This document shows, in pieces, positions 34,405-48,140 of a stretch of DNA of 64,000 nt. Below the pieces are notes generated by a model. It was not told where the DNA came from and made no database searches. It saw only the letters and a list, made by a program, of their open reading frames with translations. Within the stretch, counting starts at the first letter, position 1; each line of letters begins with the position of its first letter. This stretch comes from Ovis canadensis (lineage: Eukaryota > Chordata > Mammalia > Artiodactyla > Bovidae). A program made the translations under genes and the position numbers. The stretch is taken from assembly GCF_042477335.2 (NCBI RefSeq), contig NC_091727.1, forward strand, positions 121,551,501-121,615,500. Direction: 5' to 3'.

Positions 34405-37400
34405 ATAGACTGATTTTTCATTATCTTGTTCTGAATGACAGCACAATACCTTTTTAGGGAATACTGAATCAAGAAATCACCTGTCTTTGCTGAGGACATC
34501 TGTTGAAAGCAGATGCCAGAGCCATGGGGTTGTCATTTCCCATCAAGTTCCAACATCAGAGTCTTAATACTTCAAAAATATTCTCCATTCTTTTATTGAC
34601 AGACAGCTGTGGTGCCTCATGTTTTCTTGTTGCTTTTGTTTCTACGCCTAACATTTCTTTTAGATGAGAAAATAGATAATGAAGCATTAATATTTTAGAG
34701 CATATCACTCAGATTTTATGTACACCAATTACTGAAAAGCACAGAAAATTTATTTTTTTCATTTTCATGTTGGGAAATAAGTATTTAAGCTAGTTGATTT
34801 TATGCACTTTCCTGAAGACATATAATTCTAGCATATATTTTTAATGTAAATAAGAACTGAATATAATAGTCAGTTTTCAGCATTTTATTTTGTACCTTTA
34901 TGAACATTATACATCATTGGCTGCAAATTGATAATTTTCCTTTTATTTCTTTTGTTTATTTCCTCTAGGGATTTAAGAATGTTTACTCATTTCCAGTAGC
35001 TCTGAGGTAGTGAGGAGCAGTAATTAAGTGATTTGGACAATCTTTTATAGGTAATCATGAGTAGAATTAGAATATAGTTCAGATACAGTCTAGTGCTCAT
35101 CTACTAAATAACAGTTATACCGCATTTTTCAGTCTACAGGACTTCTGTAAACTGTGAGATAAACCCCAAGGATGATGAAGTATTGGTCCCATCACAGCAT
35201 GTTTGTACAAATCACAATTTTAGTCAAACTAAGTGGGAGTAATTTTTTTTTTTTTTTTGCATAGTTCCTTTCACCGAAGTGTTAGGGAACACTAATTAGA
35301 ATTTCTTAGAGGTGATATCTGATTTGCTTTTAACCTACCCTAACATGTAGTACCTGATTTGGTCCTTACGGAATTTTGAATGAATGACACAGGTTATGAT
35401 TCAATTTAGGATGCTGCCTGGGAAATAAGAATGAGACTTGGAAGGTGAGAATGAGGATTTGCCTGCCTCTGTCTCAGACTCTGAGTGCAGAACTACAGAG
35501 AATTTGGTGCTCATAATATTTATTTTACCTTGTATATTTTCTGTGGTGAGGCTGCAACTTCCAATCTCTGGTCAATAAGGAATGTACATGGTAGAGCTGG
35601 GAGATAATATTCCATGGGTCTCATGTTTTTATACATCTTGCCAGTGAAGCACTAACAGCCCTTTGTTCAGGACCATCTTTGGGAAGAATGAGATAATTTC
35701 TGTCTCGAGAGCAAAGGACAATTATGCTTATTATCAAGAAAAACAATGTTTCCGTTTGAACACAGTGCAGGCATATGTACTGTCTATTATAAAAGATTTG
35801 AGTTCCCTTAATTCGAAGCTCCTCTTCTGTAATGTGGTGTATTGTATGTGCAAGTATCCATCTATACCCATATATGTTGCCCCTGTGAGATACTGGGAGA
35901 AAGACGAACTGCTACGGATATGCTGGTCATGCCACTTGCTGTGCTGTGAGTAATTAAGTCCTTTGACTCACACAGGGGTTTCATGCCTTCTGCCAGCACC
36001 CGTTAAACTGTTAGGTTAGCTTGTTGGCTGACAAGTAGGTTGAAGTCTCAGATCCTTTAGAATTCTTGACAAGTACTCAACAGAATGGTTTTGCCTATAA
36101 GATGTTACAAACCTTTTGAAGAAACTTGTTTAATTTTCTTTAATCCTTGTTAATTGAGTTGGTTAAAATATTGAAAAATTAATAAGGGTCCTCTCTTTTA
36201 AGGAGCCAAGAAAGCTGTGTGTTGGCTCAGACTAAGCAGTTCTGAAATGCTAAATTGGGAACAGCTGAAAGTTTTTTAATGTTCATTATTTTCTTAACTG
36301 AAAATTGGGGCTTGAAGTAAGATTTTTGTTCCGCTTCCTGTTGCAAGAAGAAACCTAGGATATGAATGTAGTTAGGAGATTTAGAATTTCTTTGACTCTA
36401 CTTTGGGGTTCCAGTGGAACAGAATATTTGAAGTCTGGGACAGGAAGTCACAATGCATAATGTGTTGGAGGAATGGACAAGCACACATAAAACATGGACT
36501 TTGAAGTCACATCTGAGTTGGGAACCTCTGTGCTGTCAATTACTACTAGTTGTTTTTTAACATTAGACATGCCATTCAATATGTCTTTGATTCATGTGTA
36601 TAATGAGGGGTAGTGGCTACCTCATAAGATTGTTTTGAAGATTAGAAATTGTGCAAAGCCTATAGCCTTCAGATCTAGCATATATGGAAGGTGCGTGTTT
36701 ATGTTCACGCGCAAGTGTGTGTATAAGGTATTTGCTTTAGTTCCACTTAGCTTATTGTTGATGTGATTTTACAATTCTGATTTCAAATTATTTCTCTACT
36801 TAACTGTCATATTTCTTCAAGCAGAAAATTCTCTATCTCTGTTAATGATGAGCCTGTGTTCTAACAACACCCATCATTTGTTAGACATTTTTCCATAGGT
36901 GAAAATGTGACAGTTTTTCAGTTGATCTAGGATTTTTTTTTTTTAATAAGAGGAACTATAGCAGCCTGTACTATTAAATACCACCCAGAGAAGACTCATG
37001 TATCAGTTCATTTTAACAATATGTGACAAAAGTCATACAGCCTTTTGTACAGTGAATAAAACAAAACTGAAATTAGTATAGTATAATAGTATACGTTCTG
37101 AAAATAATTTGCTATACCTTGGCAGAAATGATAGCCAGTGGGCCAAGAATTGTACTTGGTGACAGATGGACCCATCTGTGGCTCTTGTGGCTGCAGCTTG
37201 GGAGGCAGCAAACAGATTTCCATTCCATCTGACTCCTTTTCTCCCTTCTCTAGCTTTTTTGACCTCTGAAACTTGAGTGATACAGAACATAATTTAGATC
37301 AGATTATTTAAAATGATCTGTTAACGTCTTTAACAGGCTCCCAGCAGTTTTACAAGGAGCAGTTTGAAGGAAGGCAAGAAACAGTACACAGTCTGTCTAC

Positions 37401-37604
37401 TGTTGAGTTATTGCCAATACTACTTGATATGATTTATAATAAAAACTAAGATGAAACCTAGTTCACTGGTGATACAGGTTTTTATCCTCAAGGATACTAA
37501 TTAATTGAGTTATCACCTTACTACTAAAGAAAAAAATGTACAACTATTAAAATATTTTTGCAGGCATTTTCTCATTAATTTTGATAAACTATTTTTGAGA
37601 AATG
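34405..37604. other. Mostly unique intron 1 sequence
   Basis: A probable MIR remnant lies at about 36,490-36,680 (CTCATAAGATTGTTTTGAAG). A T-run is at about 35,249. A more GC-balanced block at 37,020-37,290 is unassigned. No exon recognised. Confidence 0.5.
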
Positions 37605-38085
37605 TGTTTGTTTCCTGTGGCTGCTGTAACAAATGACCCATAAACTTGGTGGTTTGAAACAACAGAAATTTACTCTCTTATAGTTCTTGAGACCAGAAGT
37701 CCAAAATAAGTCTTTTGGAGCTAAAATCAAGGTTTCAGCAGGGATATAAACCCTCTGGAGACTTGAGAGAATCCACTCCTCACCTCTTCCAGCATCTGGT
37801 AACTGCTGGCATTCTGTGACCTCATCACTCCAGTGTCTTCCTCCATCTTTCACATGGCCTTTTCCTCAATGTGCATCTTGTTTCCCTCTGTTGTCTTCCT
37901 GTAAAGATATGTGCGATGGCACTTAGCACCCACCTGGATGGTGCAGAATATTCTCCATTGCAAGACACTTAATTATATCTGCCAAAAAATTTTACCATAT
38001 AAGCTAATTCCTTGACAGGTTCCAGGAATTATTAGGACCTGATATCTTTGAGGGCTACCATTCAGCTCACTACAGGAAGATAAAG
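37605..38085 (-). repeat. Old MaLR-type LTR
   Basis: TTTCCTGTGGCTGCTGTAAC, then TTGGTGGTTTGAAACAACAG, and a far end GCTACCATTCAGCTCACTAC match a MaLR-class solo LTR, antisense. It is noncoding and diverged; subfamily not assigned. Confidence 0.6.
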
Positions 38086-39523
38086 AGCAGAATTTAATTT
38101 CTTTTCTTGTGTGTATGTGGGAAAGGTGAAACATTTTTACAATTGTCATTTCCCAAGTCTTACTTGTCCCCTAAGAAGGTAGACTTTAAAGCTGTTGTGA
38201 AATGAATCTCACCATCAGGAAGAAATTAAAAGTTTGTTTTCCATCTTTAGATGGAACCATATTAAATAAAATACCAATTTTGCATGTATTTCTTGAGTAT
38301 AATGTGTTCTTTTTTAATATTATTCTAGTTGTCTTACTGCATGTGTTCATTAAAAGATTTTTAATGTTATAAAATCTATTTAATTGTACATCACAAGGTA
38401 AAAATATTAAAACAGAGTTTAAATTTTATCCATTATATCTATGTGAAAGTTAATTTTTACTTTTTTGAAGGAAAATACGAGATGCTGTTAGTGTGAGATA
38501 GATCAAGAAATTAAAATACAGATTGTTACGTGTTATTGGCCACCTTTGTCTCTATGGTTGTATTTTTCTTTTGGCACTGTTCTGTTTACCCCATTCTTAG
38601 AAAAGATGTTTATACAGATTTAAAATATTGGAAAAGCCAAACAAGTAAAGAAATAATGCAATGAGCCCCCTAAAATAAAAAACGAAAAAGAAAAAAAAAT
38701 ATCTGAAAAAGCTTAGAACAAGATTTTCTTAGAGGCTTTATAATGGCTTGAGTTTTAATTTTGACTTTATTATGCTTTATTTGCTTTACTCAATTATACC
38801 TGAAAAATAATTGTAATTTAAAGTGGTGTTTACTAAATAAATATATTAGCTCATTCAGAAAATAGTTTATGAATGAAAATTCATTTAGATTCCCTAAGGG
38901 AACTCATAATATTACTTTGTAATTTAACCAAGTCTTGTTTTTGGAGGGGAAGGAAGATAAAGCATCACACAATAATAAATCTATAAATTATTAAAATAAT
39001 ATTTTGATTTTATTTAAATTATTGAAACCATTGGTTATTAATACTGATACTTTTGCTTTTTCTCCAGTTGCTTCTTTGAATGTTCTCTTTTTTATGGTTC
39101 TTGTATTTTCTCTTGACTGTTAGTTTTAGTCTCCTCTGCTTGCTTTTTTTTTTCTATGCTTAACTTTTAAACATTGGTCTTCTGAATGGCCCAGTCTTGA
39201 ATTTCTTTTTGACTTAGTACTCTGATTTTAGGTGATGTCTTCCATTTCTATGATTTTATAGTGCTAACCATATTCCCACAACTTTCAATTTTATGTATCC
39301 ATCCCAGACCTCACGTATGAAATCCAGAATGATCTGATTAACTGGCCATTTCACAATCCCTTATCTTTCAGATATCTCAGTTTGTACAAATGTAAAATTG
39401 AACCCTTGATTCTATCCTCTTCAAAAAGCAAAAGAAAACTGTATAGCAAAAATAAGAATAAAAATCCTGTTCCACCTCTCACTTTTCTGTTAAGTAGCAT
39501 CATTTAGTTGCCTAAGCCAGAAT
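38086..39523. other. Unique-looking AT-rich intron 1 sequence
   Basis: Nothing recognised. Confidence 0.5.
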
Positions 39524-39931
39524 TCTGGATTCCATTCTTTTAAAAAAAAAATTATTTTTTAATTGAAGAATAATTACAGAATTTTGTTTTCTGTCAAATA
39601 TCAACATGAGTCAGCAATAGGTAAACATATGTCCCCTCCCCTTTGTACCCCTCTAGGTTAATACAGAGCCCCTGTTTGAGTTTCCTGAGACATACAGCAT
39701 ATTCCCATTGGCTATCTATTTTACATATGGTAATGTAAGTACTCTCTCTATACATCTCATCTTCTCCTCCCCTCTCCCCGTGTCCTTAAGTCCTTTCTCT
39801 ATATCTGTTTCTCTATTGCTGCCGTGCAAATAAATTCTTCAGTACCATCTTTCTAGATTCCGTATATATGCATTAGTATATGATATTTATCTTTCTCTTT
39901 CTGACTTACTTCATTCACTCTGTATAACAGA

Positions 39932-40020
39932 TCTACTTATTTTGAAAAATACTCCTTTATGTTGTGGTGAGTGCATATCATGAGATCTATCCTTTTAACA
40001 TGAGATCTATCCTTTTAAGA
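39932..40020. repeat. Foreign patch with 20-bp tandem duplication inside the L1 3' part
   Basis: Compared with the L1 at 28,545-28,565, this copy carries about 85 extra bases between CTGTATAACAG and GGTTCATCTACCTC. They include ATGAGATCTATCCTTTTAA twice in tandem. Confidence 0.75.
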
Positions 40021-42463
40021 TAGATAGGTTCATCTACCTCATTAGAACTGACTCAAATGTGTTCCTTTTTATGGCTGAGTAATATTCCATTGTGTATATG
40101 TACCACAACTTCTTCATCCATTCATCTGTTGATGGACATCTAGGTTGCTTCCATGTTCTAGCTATTGTAAATGTTGTAAATAGTGCTGCAGTGAACATTG
40201 GGGTACATGTGTCTTTTTCAGTTTTGATTTTCTCAGGGTTTATGCCAAGGAGTGAGATTGCTGGGTCATATGGTGGGTTTCTTCTTAGTTTTTTAAGGAA
40301 TCTTCATACCATCTTCCACAGTGGCTCTATCAATTTGCATTCCCACCAGCAGTGCAAGAGGGTTTCCTTTTATCCACACCCTCTCCAGCATTTATTGTTT
40401 ATAAACTTTTTGATGATGGGCATTGTGACTGGTGTGAGGTGATACTTCATTGTAGTTTTGATTTGCATTTCTCTAATGATGAGCAATATTGAGCATCTTT
40501 TCATGTGTTTGTTAGCCATCTGTATGTCTTCTTTGGAGAAATGTCTGTTTAGGTCTTTTTCCCACTTTTTGACTGGCTTATTTGTTTTTCTGGTATTGAG
40601 TTGTATAAGCTGCTTGTATATTTTGGAAATTAATTCTTTGTCAGTTGTTTGATTTGCTGTTACTTTTTCCCATTCTGAGGGTTGTCTTTTCATCTGGCTT
40701 ATAGTTTCCTTTGCTGTGCAAAAGCTTTTAAGTTTAATCAGATCCTACTTGTTTACTTTTGTTTTTATTTACATTCTTTAGGAGGTGGGTCATAGAGGGT
40801 CTTGCTTTGATTTATGTCATCAAGTGTTCTGCCTATGTTTTCCTCTAAGAATTTTATAGTTTCTGGTCTTGCATTTAGGTCTTTAATCCATTTTGAGTTT
40901 ATCTTTGTGTATGATGTTAGTAGTTAGTGTTCTAATTTCATTCTTTTGCATGTAGCTGTCCAGTTTTCCCAGAACAACTTAAAGAAGAGGCTATCTTTGC
41001 CCCATTGTATATTCTTGCCTCCTCTGTCAAAAATAAGGTACCCATAGGTGTATAGGTTTATTTCTGGGCTTTTTAACTTATTCCATTGGTCTATATTTCT
41101 CTTTTTGTGCTAGTACCATATAGTCTTGATGACTGTAGCTTTGTAGTATAGTCTGAAGTCAAGAAGGTTGATTCCTCCAACTCCATTCTACTTTTGCAAG
41201 ACTGCTTTGGCTATTCAAGTTCTTTTGTGTTTCCATATGAATTGTGAAATTTTTTGTTATAGTTCTTGGCAATTTGATAGGGATTGCATTGAATCTATAG
41301 ATTGCATTTGGTAGTTATAGTCATTTTCACAATGTTAATTCTTCCTACCCAGGAACATGGAATATCTCTCCATCTGTTTATGTCATCTTTGATTTCTTTC
41401 ATTAGTGTTTTATAATTTTTTGTATGGAGTTCTTTTGTCTCCTTAGGTAAGTTTATTCCTAGATATTTTATTAGTTTTGTTGCAGTGGTGAATGGGATTG
41501 ATTCCTTAATTTCTTTTTCTGATTTTTCATTGTTAGTATATAGAAATGCAAGTGATTTCTGTGTATTGATTTTGTATCCTGTGACTTTGCTAAATTCACT
41601 GATCAGCTCTAGTAATTTTCTGATAGTTTCTTTAGGGTTTTCTATGTATAGTATCATGTCATCTGTGAACAGTGAGAACTTTACTTCTTTTTTTCTGATC
41701 TGGATTCCTTTTATTTCTTTTTCTTCTTGATTGCTGTAGCTAGGACATCCAAAATTATGTTGAATAATAGTGGTGAGAGTGGACACCTTTGTCTTGTTCC
41801 TGATCTTAGGGGGAATGCTTTCTGTTTTGCACCATTGAGAATAATGTTTGCTTTTGGCTTATATATGGCCTTCACTATGTTGAGGTAGGTTCCTTCTGTG
41901 ACCATTCTTTTAAGAGTTTTAATCATAAGTGGGTGCTGGATTTCGTCAAAAGCTTTTTCTGCATCTATTGAGATTATTATATGCTTTTTATCTTTCAGTT
42001 TGTTAATTTGGTGTATCACATTGATTGATTTGCATATATCAAAGAATCCTTGCAACCCTGGGATAAACCCAACTTGATCATGATGTAGCTTTTTAATGGT
42101 GAGCTTTTTAATGTGTTGTTGAATTCTGTTTGCTAGAATTTTGTTGAGGATTTTTGCATCTATGTTCATCAGTGATATTGGCCTGTAGATTTCTTTTTCT
42201 GTGTTGTATTTGTCTGGTTTTGGAATCAGGGTGATGGTGGCTTTGTTGAATGAGTTTAATAGTGTTCCTTCTTCTACAATTTTTGAAAGAGTTTTAGAAG
42301 GATAGGCATTAGCTTTCCTCTAAATGTTTGATAGAATTCACCTATGAAGCCATTTGGTCCTGGGCTTTTGTTCTTTTGGGAGATTTTTGATCAAAATTTT
42401 GATTTCAGTGCTTGTAATTGGGTTGTTCATAATTTCGATTTCTTGCTGGTTCAGTCTAGGAAG

Positions 42464-42857
42464 AGGTCATGTATGGATGTGAGAGTTGGACTGTAAAGAA
42501 AGCTGAGCACCGAAGAATTGATGCTTTTGAACTGTGGTAGAGATCCAGCCAGTCCATCCTAAAGGAGATCAGTTCTGGGTGTTCATTGGAAGGACTGATG
42601 TTGAAGCTGAAACTCCAATACTTTGGCCAGCTGATGGGAAGAGCTGACTCATTTGAAAAGACCCTGATGCTGGGAAAGATTGAGGGCAGGAGGAGGAGGG
42701 GACAACAGAGGATGAGATGGTTGGATGGCATCACCAACTCGAGCGACATGGGTTTGGGTGGACTCTGGGAGTTGGTGATGGACAGGGAGGCCTGGTGTGC
42801 TGCGTTTCATGGGGTTGCAAACAGTTGGACACGACTGGGCGACTGAACTGAACTGAA
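42464..42857 (+). mobile_element. BovB LINE 3' fragment nested in the L1
   Basis: Starts GTCATGTATGGATGTGAGAG and ends CGACTGAACTGAACTGA. An internal loss of about 50 bp near 42,538 removes the segment for WRRLLRV. Confidence 0.9.
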
Positions 42858-45800
42858 GAATCTGTTTCTTCCAGGTTATCCATTTTGTTGCCATATAGTT
42901 GTTCATGATAGTCTCTTATAATCCTTTGTATTTCTGCATTGTCTGTTGTAACCTCTCCTTTTTCATTTCTAATTTTGCTGATTTGATTCTGCTCTCTTTT
43001 TTTCTTGATGAGTCTGGCTAAAGGTTTGTCAATTTTATCTTCTCAAAGAACCAGCTTTTAGTTTTATTAATCTTCACTAATTGTTAGTAAACCTTTACTA
43101 ATTATTAAATTATTAATTATATAATTAATAATCTTTACTTATTTTTCCTTTATTTCTTTTTTCTTTTTCATTTATTTTTGCTCAGAAATTTATGATTTCT
43201 TTCCTTCTGCTAATCTTGTTTTTTTTTTTTTTTGTTCTTTTTCCAGTTGTTTTAGGTATAAAGTTAGGTTGTCTATTCGATGTTCTTCTTGTTTCTTGAG
43301 GTAGGGTTGTATGTCTACAAACTTCCCTCTTAACTGCTTTTGCTGCATACCATAGGTTTTGAACTGTCATGTTTTCATTGTCATTTGTTTCCAGGATATT
43401 TTTGATTTCCCTTTTTTATTTCCTCAGTAACCTGTTTGTTATTTAGAAATGTATTTTTTAATTTCCCTGCATTTGTGTTTTACAGTTTTTTTTTTCTTGT
43501 AATTGGTATCTAGTCTCATAGCATTTTGGTTGGAAAAGATGCTTGATACGATTTCAGTTTTCTTAAATTTACTGAGGTTTGATTTGTGACTCAAGATGTA
43601 GTCTATCCTGGAAAATGTTCCATGTGCACTTGAGAAGAAGGTGTATTCTTCTGCATTTGGATGCAATATCCTGAAGATATCAGTGAAATCTATCTCATCT
43701 AATGTATCATTTAAGACATGTTTCTTTATTAATTTTCTGTTTTGGTGAAGTGTCCGTTGGTAAGTGGGGTGTTAAAGTCTCCTACTATTATTGTGTTAAT
43801 GCCCATTTCTCCTTTTATGTCTGTTACTGTGTGTCTTGTGTATTGAGGTACTCCTATGTTGGGTGCAGAGATATTCACAATTGTTATGTCTTCCTTTTCG
43901 ATTGATCCCTTGATCATGATGTAGTGTCCTTCCTTATCTTTTGTAGTATTCTTTATTTTGAGGTCTACTTTTTCTGAAATGAGGTTTATTACTCCTTTAT
44001 TACAGCTTTCTTTTGCTTTCCATTTGCATGGAATATATTTTTTCATCCTCTCACTTTCAGTCTATATGTGTCTTTAGGTCTGAAGTCAGTTTCTTGTAGA
44101 CAGCATGTATATGGGTCTTGTTTTAGTATCCATTCAACCAATCTGTGTCTTTTGGTTGGAGCATTTAATCCATTTACTTTCAATGATATATTTGTTCCTA
44201 TTTCCAGTTTCTTAATTGTTTGGGGTTTGTTTTTGTAGATCTTCAATTTCCTGACTACATAAGTCTCTTTATCATTTGTTGTAAAGTTGATTTGGTGGTA
44301 CTGAATTCTCTTAACTTTTGCTTATCTGAAAAGCTTTTAATTTCTCCATCAGTCTTGCATGAGATCCTTGCTTGGTAGAGTAATCTTGGTTCTAGATTTT
44401 TCCCTTTCAGTACTTAAACTATATCCTGCCATTCCCTTCTGGGGTGCAGAGTTTCAGTAGAAAGATCAGTATAACCTGTTCAAAAATTTTGTCATACTCT
44501 TTCTTTTTCTCTTTTTTTTAATGGGACTCCTGTAATTCAAATTTTGGTGTGTTTAATATTGTCCCAGCAGTCTCTGAGTCTATCTTCAGTTCTTTTCTTT
44601 TTTTTTTTTTTTTACTTTATTCTCCTCTTTAGCAGTTATTTCCACCATTTTATCTTCTAGGTCTCTGATCTTTGCTTCTGCTTCAGATATTCTGCTATTG
44701 ATTCCTGCTAGAGTATTTTTAATTTCAATTATTGTGTTCTTTGTCTCAGTACATTTTCTCTTTAATTCTTCTAGGTCTTTGTTAATTGATTCTTGCATTT
44801 TCTTCATTCTATTTTCTAGGTTTTTGATCATCTTTACTATCATTATTCTGAATTCTTTTTCAGATAATTTGCCTATTTCCTCTTCATTTATTTGGACTTT
44901 TTTGTTTCTAGTTTGATCCTTCATTTGTGCAGTATTTCCCTGCCTTTTCATTATTTTTTTAAAAACTTACTGTGTTTGAGGTCTCCTTTTCCCAGCCTTC
45001 AAGGTTGAATTCTTTCTTCTTTTTGGTTTCTGCCTGTCTAAGGTTTGTCCAGTGGTTTGTGTAGGCTTTGTGTAGCATGAGGTTTGTGCTGAGTTTATTT
45101 TTATGTTTTTGATGGGCAGGGCTGAATGAGGTGATAATCCTGTCTGCTGATGATTGGGTTTGTATTTTTGTCTTGTTTGTTATCTGGATGAGTAGTAGCA
45201 CAGGGTGCTACTGGTAGTTCGGTGATATTGGGTCTTGTATTCAACTGGTTTTCTTTGTGGGAGTTCTCACTATTTGATATTCCCTTGGGTTAGGAGTTCT
45301 CTGGTAGTCTAGGGTCTTGGAATCAGTTCTTCCACTCTGAAGGCTCAGGGCTTGATCTCTGGCCAGGAACAGAGATTCCACAAGTGGTTTGTTATGGCAT
45401 TAAGTGAGATTAAGACAAATACCCAAAAATGAGAAACCCAAGATGATCCCCAGACAAATGGCAGTTACAAAATCATGCAAATAATAATTAAAATAATGGA
45501 ATATACACATATACACATAAACAAAATCAAAATAGTCCAACAAAAATAAAGTACAATAGATTGACCCCACAAACACTGGAAACCAAAAATGATATCCACC
45601 AGTGAAGAACAAAACTAACTGAAACACAAGCTGAAAAACAAAACTAAAGCAAGGTGCCAACTGGGGAATAAAGCAATGAAAACAAAACTAACAAATATGA
45701 TGAGAAAAAAGAAAAGAAAGAAGGAGTAGATATGCAAAGTTAAATAGAGGTAGATAAAGAAAATTTATATATATTAAAAAGTAACTGCAAGGGGAAAGGA

Positions 45801-47385
45801 ACAGTAGAAAAAGCAAACAAAGGAATAAATGTAGAAAAAATAATAGGTTTAAGAAATTTAAAAATTAAAATTAAAAAAAGAGGGAAAAAAAAAAAGCACC
45901 ACAGAACTGCAAAAGGCCAATGTAGAGATAGAGGTTTATAACAGGAATAAAAAGTGTGATTAAAAAAAACTCAAAAGCTTAATTATATTTCATAGTGCTT
46001 ATAAAATCAACAACTACAACAGAGGGGAAAAAAGGAAAGAAAAAAAAACCCAAAGAAACTACAGGATAAGTCAAAATATAAGAAAAATAAATGTTTTTTC
46101 TTGAGTCACTGCTGTCAGGGTTCTTTCCCTTGCTGGGAGTCACAGTCTAGCTCGCCTACCTAGGATGCCCTCCAGCACTGTTCTGGTCTCCAGATCTGCA
46201 GTGAGGGCAGCTCAGACTCTAATCTGGTCCTACTCCTTTGTGTTCTTGCCTCCAATGTCCACAGCTATCAGAACTAGTACGTTTTCTCTTGTGGGAATTC
46301 TCAATGTCCTTTTATATATTCCATAGACATAGGCTGCCTAGTTGATCATGTGGATTTAATCTGTAGCTTGTACAGCTGGTGGGAAGGTTTTGGGTCTTCT
46401 TCCTTAGCCACACTGCCTCTGGGTTTCAATTGTGGTTTTATTTCTACCTGTGTATGTGGGTCGTCCACTGGGGTTTGCTCCTGAGGCTGCCCTGGAAGAC
46501 TTGTGTCTGCCCCAGTGAGGGTTAAGCATGAAGGTGGCACAGCTGCTTGGGTTGCAGGGACCCTGGCTGTGCCAAGTGTGCAGGGACCCAGACTGCCTCA
46601 GCCACAGGATTTATGGCCCTATCAGAGTCTTTTTTTTTTTTTTCAAGCCTCTGGTAGCTGGTGATCAGAAGGCCTCTTTGGCTAGTCTTTCTCCATAGCC
46701 CCACCTGTTCAGGCACTTAGAAGGCTCCGTTGTCTGGGGTCCTTCTCTGTTGTTGGGTGCATCAGGTGCTTGATGGGCCAGCCTCTCTGTTGTTCAGTTA
46801 CCGGTGCTGGCCTGTGGGGAGAAAGATTGTGGTGATGGCTCCACCCCCTATGCATGACTCGCCTTGCTTCCATGGCTTTCCTCCACAGGCATTTCCCACC
46901 ACAGTCTCCTCCCTCAGGTCCCCTTGGTCCATCTCTCTGCAGTCAACAGCATCCCTCATCCTGGGATTGCTCTACAATCCCTACGCTCCAGCTCCCAGCT
47001 GCTGCGCCTTCTAGGGGACCTGCATCCCTTTCTGGGGTACATATGGCTGTGGCAAGGACTGTCTGATTCTCATTCCATTTAGGCTACCACAGATCAGCTG
47101 CTTCACTTTCAGCCTTAAATGTTACTCTTGTGACCCAGACAATTGCCTTGATGTGGGAATTGGACCCCTGTTTCAGTTCCCCCACCCACCAAGGGCAGGT
47201 CCAGTCCTACTAAAACTCCTGTTTTCCCCCCTAGTTCCTTCATCCTACTGAGTTTTGCTTGGTTCTATATATTCTTTTCTGGTGGTCAGGTACTCCTGTC
47301 AGCTCTCAGCTGGTATTCTGCAAGCACTTCTATCCTACTTTCTGCCATCTTGTTCTCCTTCTAGTCTTCTCTGGATTCCATTCTT

Positions 47386-48140
47386 GATTACTGTCTTTTA
47401 TTTATCCCACATAGACAATTACATACCCAATTCCTGTAAGTACTAATATCAAAATATATTTCAAATTCTATTTTTTATCTTTATTCTTGCCATCTCCACG
47501 CAAGCTACCATCATCTAATTCTAGGGCCACTAGAATTTACGTATTATATGTGAGTACTTACTAAATATTATACAGAATAACAAACTGGGCAGAATTTGTT
47601 TTTAGGATTTCAAATTAACTGTAAGCAGTAATTTTCAACTCCTAGAGTTCTGACGTTATAAGGATAAGAGATAAAAGTCAAATGTAAAAGAAATATTCTA
47701 AACTAAAAAAAAAGAAGTCTTCATTTTTCTCCCTCAATAGAGCTGCATGATGCCTGGGTATCTAGAGGAGGTGAGCCAGTAAATTGAAAACTTCTATTTC
47801 AGGTTCAGATTTTGATTTCTAATAATTCCATCTATCCTTTTATTTAGCTATTCAGAGTCTTCTGGTGAGAAGAAAAAGAATCCAAATTAACTTTTATATA
47901 ATCATAACTAATATATTCTTCAGCCAGTTACAAAATTTTGCATTAGGTGAATGAATGTGTGCATGTATACACACATATGTAAAAACATACATGGATATTA
48001 ATATTCTGATTAGCAAATTATTATGCTGCTAAATAAATAGGTGTCATCCCTCAGAGTGAGAAATTTTAATGTTGGTAGGAAGCTGTTCTTGTGTGGGCAG
48101 ACCAGATGAGGTACAGTGGCCTAAGATACACCATAGATGT
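47386..48140. other. Unique-looking intron 1 sequence
   Basis: Nothing recognised. Confidence 0.5.

Larger units (their letters stand above)
39540..47369 (-). mobile_element. Near full-length bovine L1, antisense to LRCH2, with 16-bp target-site duplications
   Basis: LINE-1 is an autonomous retrotransposon. TCTGGATTCCATTCTT occurs exactly at 39,524-39,539 and 47,370-47,385, giving both ends. Reading the minus strand from the right: 5' UTR (about 47,369-45,000), ORF1 (coiled-coil part 44,951-44,586; C-terminal part about 44,470-44,290), and ORF2 endonuclease (motifs QETDF near 44,100 and GDFNTPLT near 43,760). The RT follows (the expected FADD reads FTDD near 41,665), then the C-terminus and 3' UTR to 39,541. 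Multiple frameshifts and stops break both ORFs. A BovB fragment is inserted at 42,464-42,857. It is not active as read. Confidence 0.9.

Noticed and set aside
35663..35953. 96-codon open frame
   Set aside because: No domain or family resemblance and no splice or promoter context.
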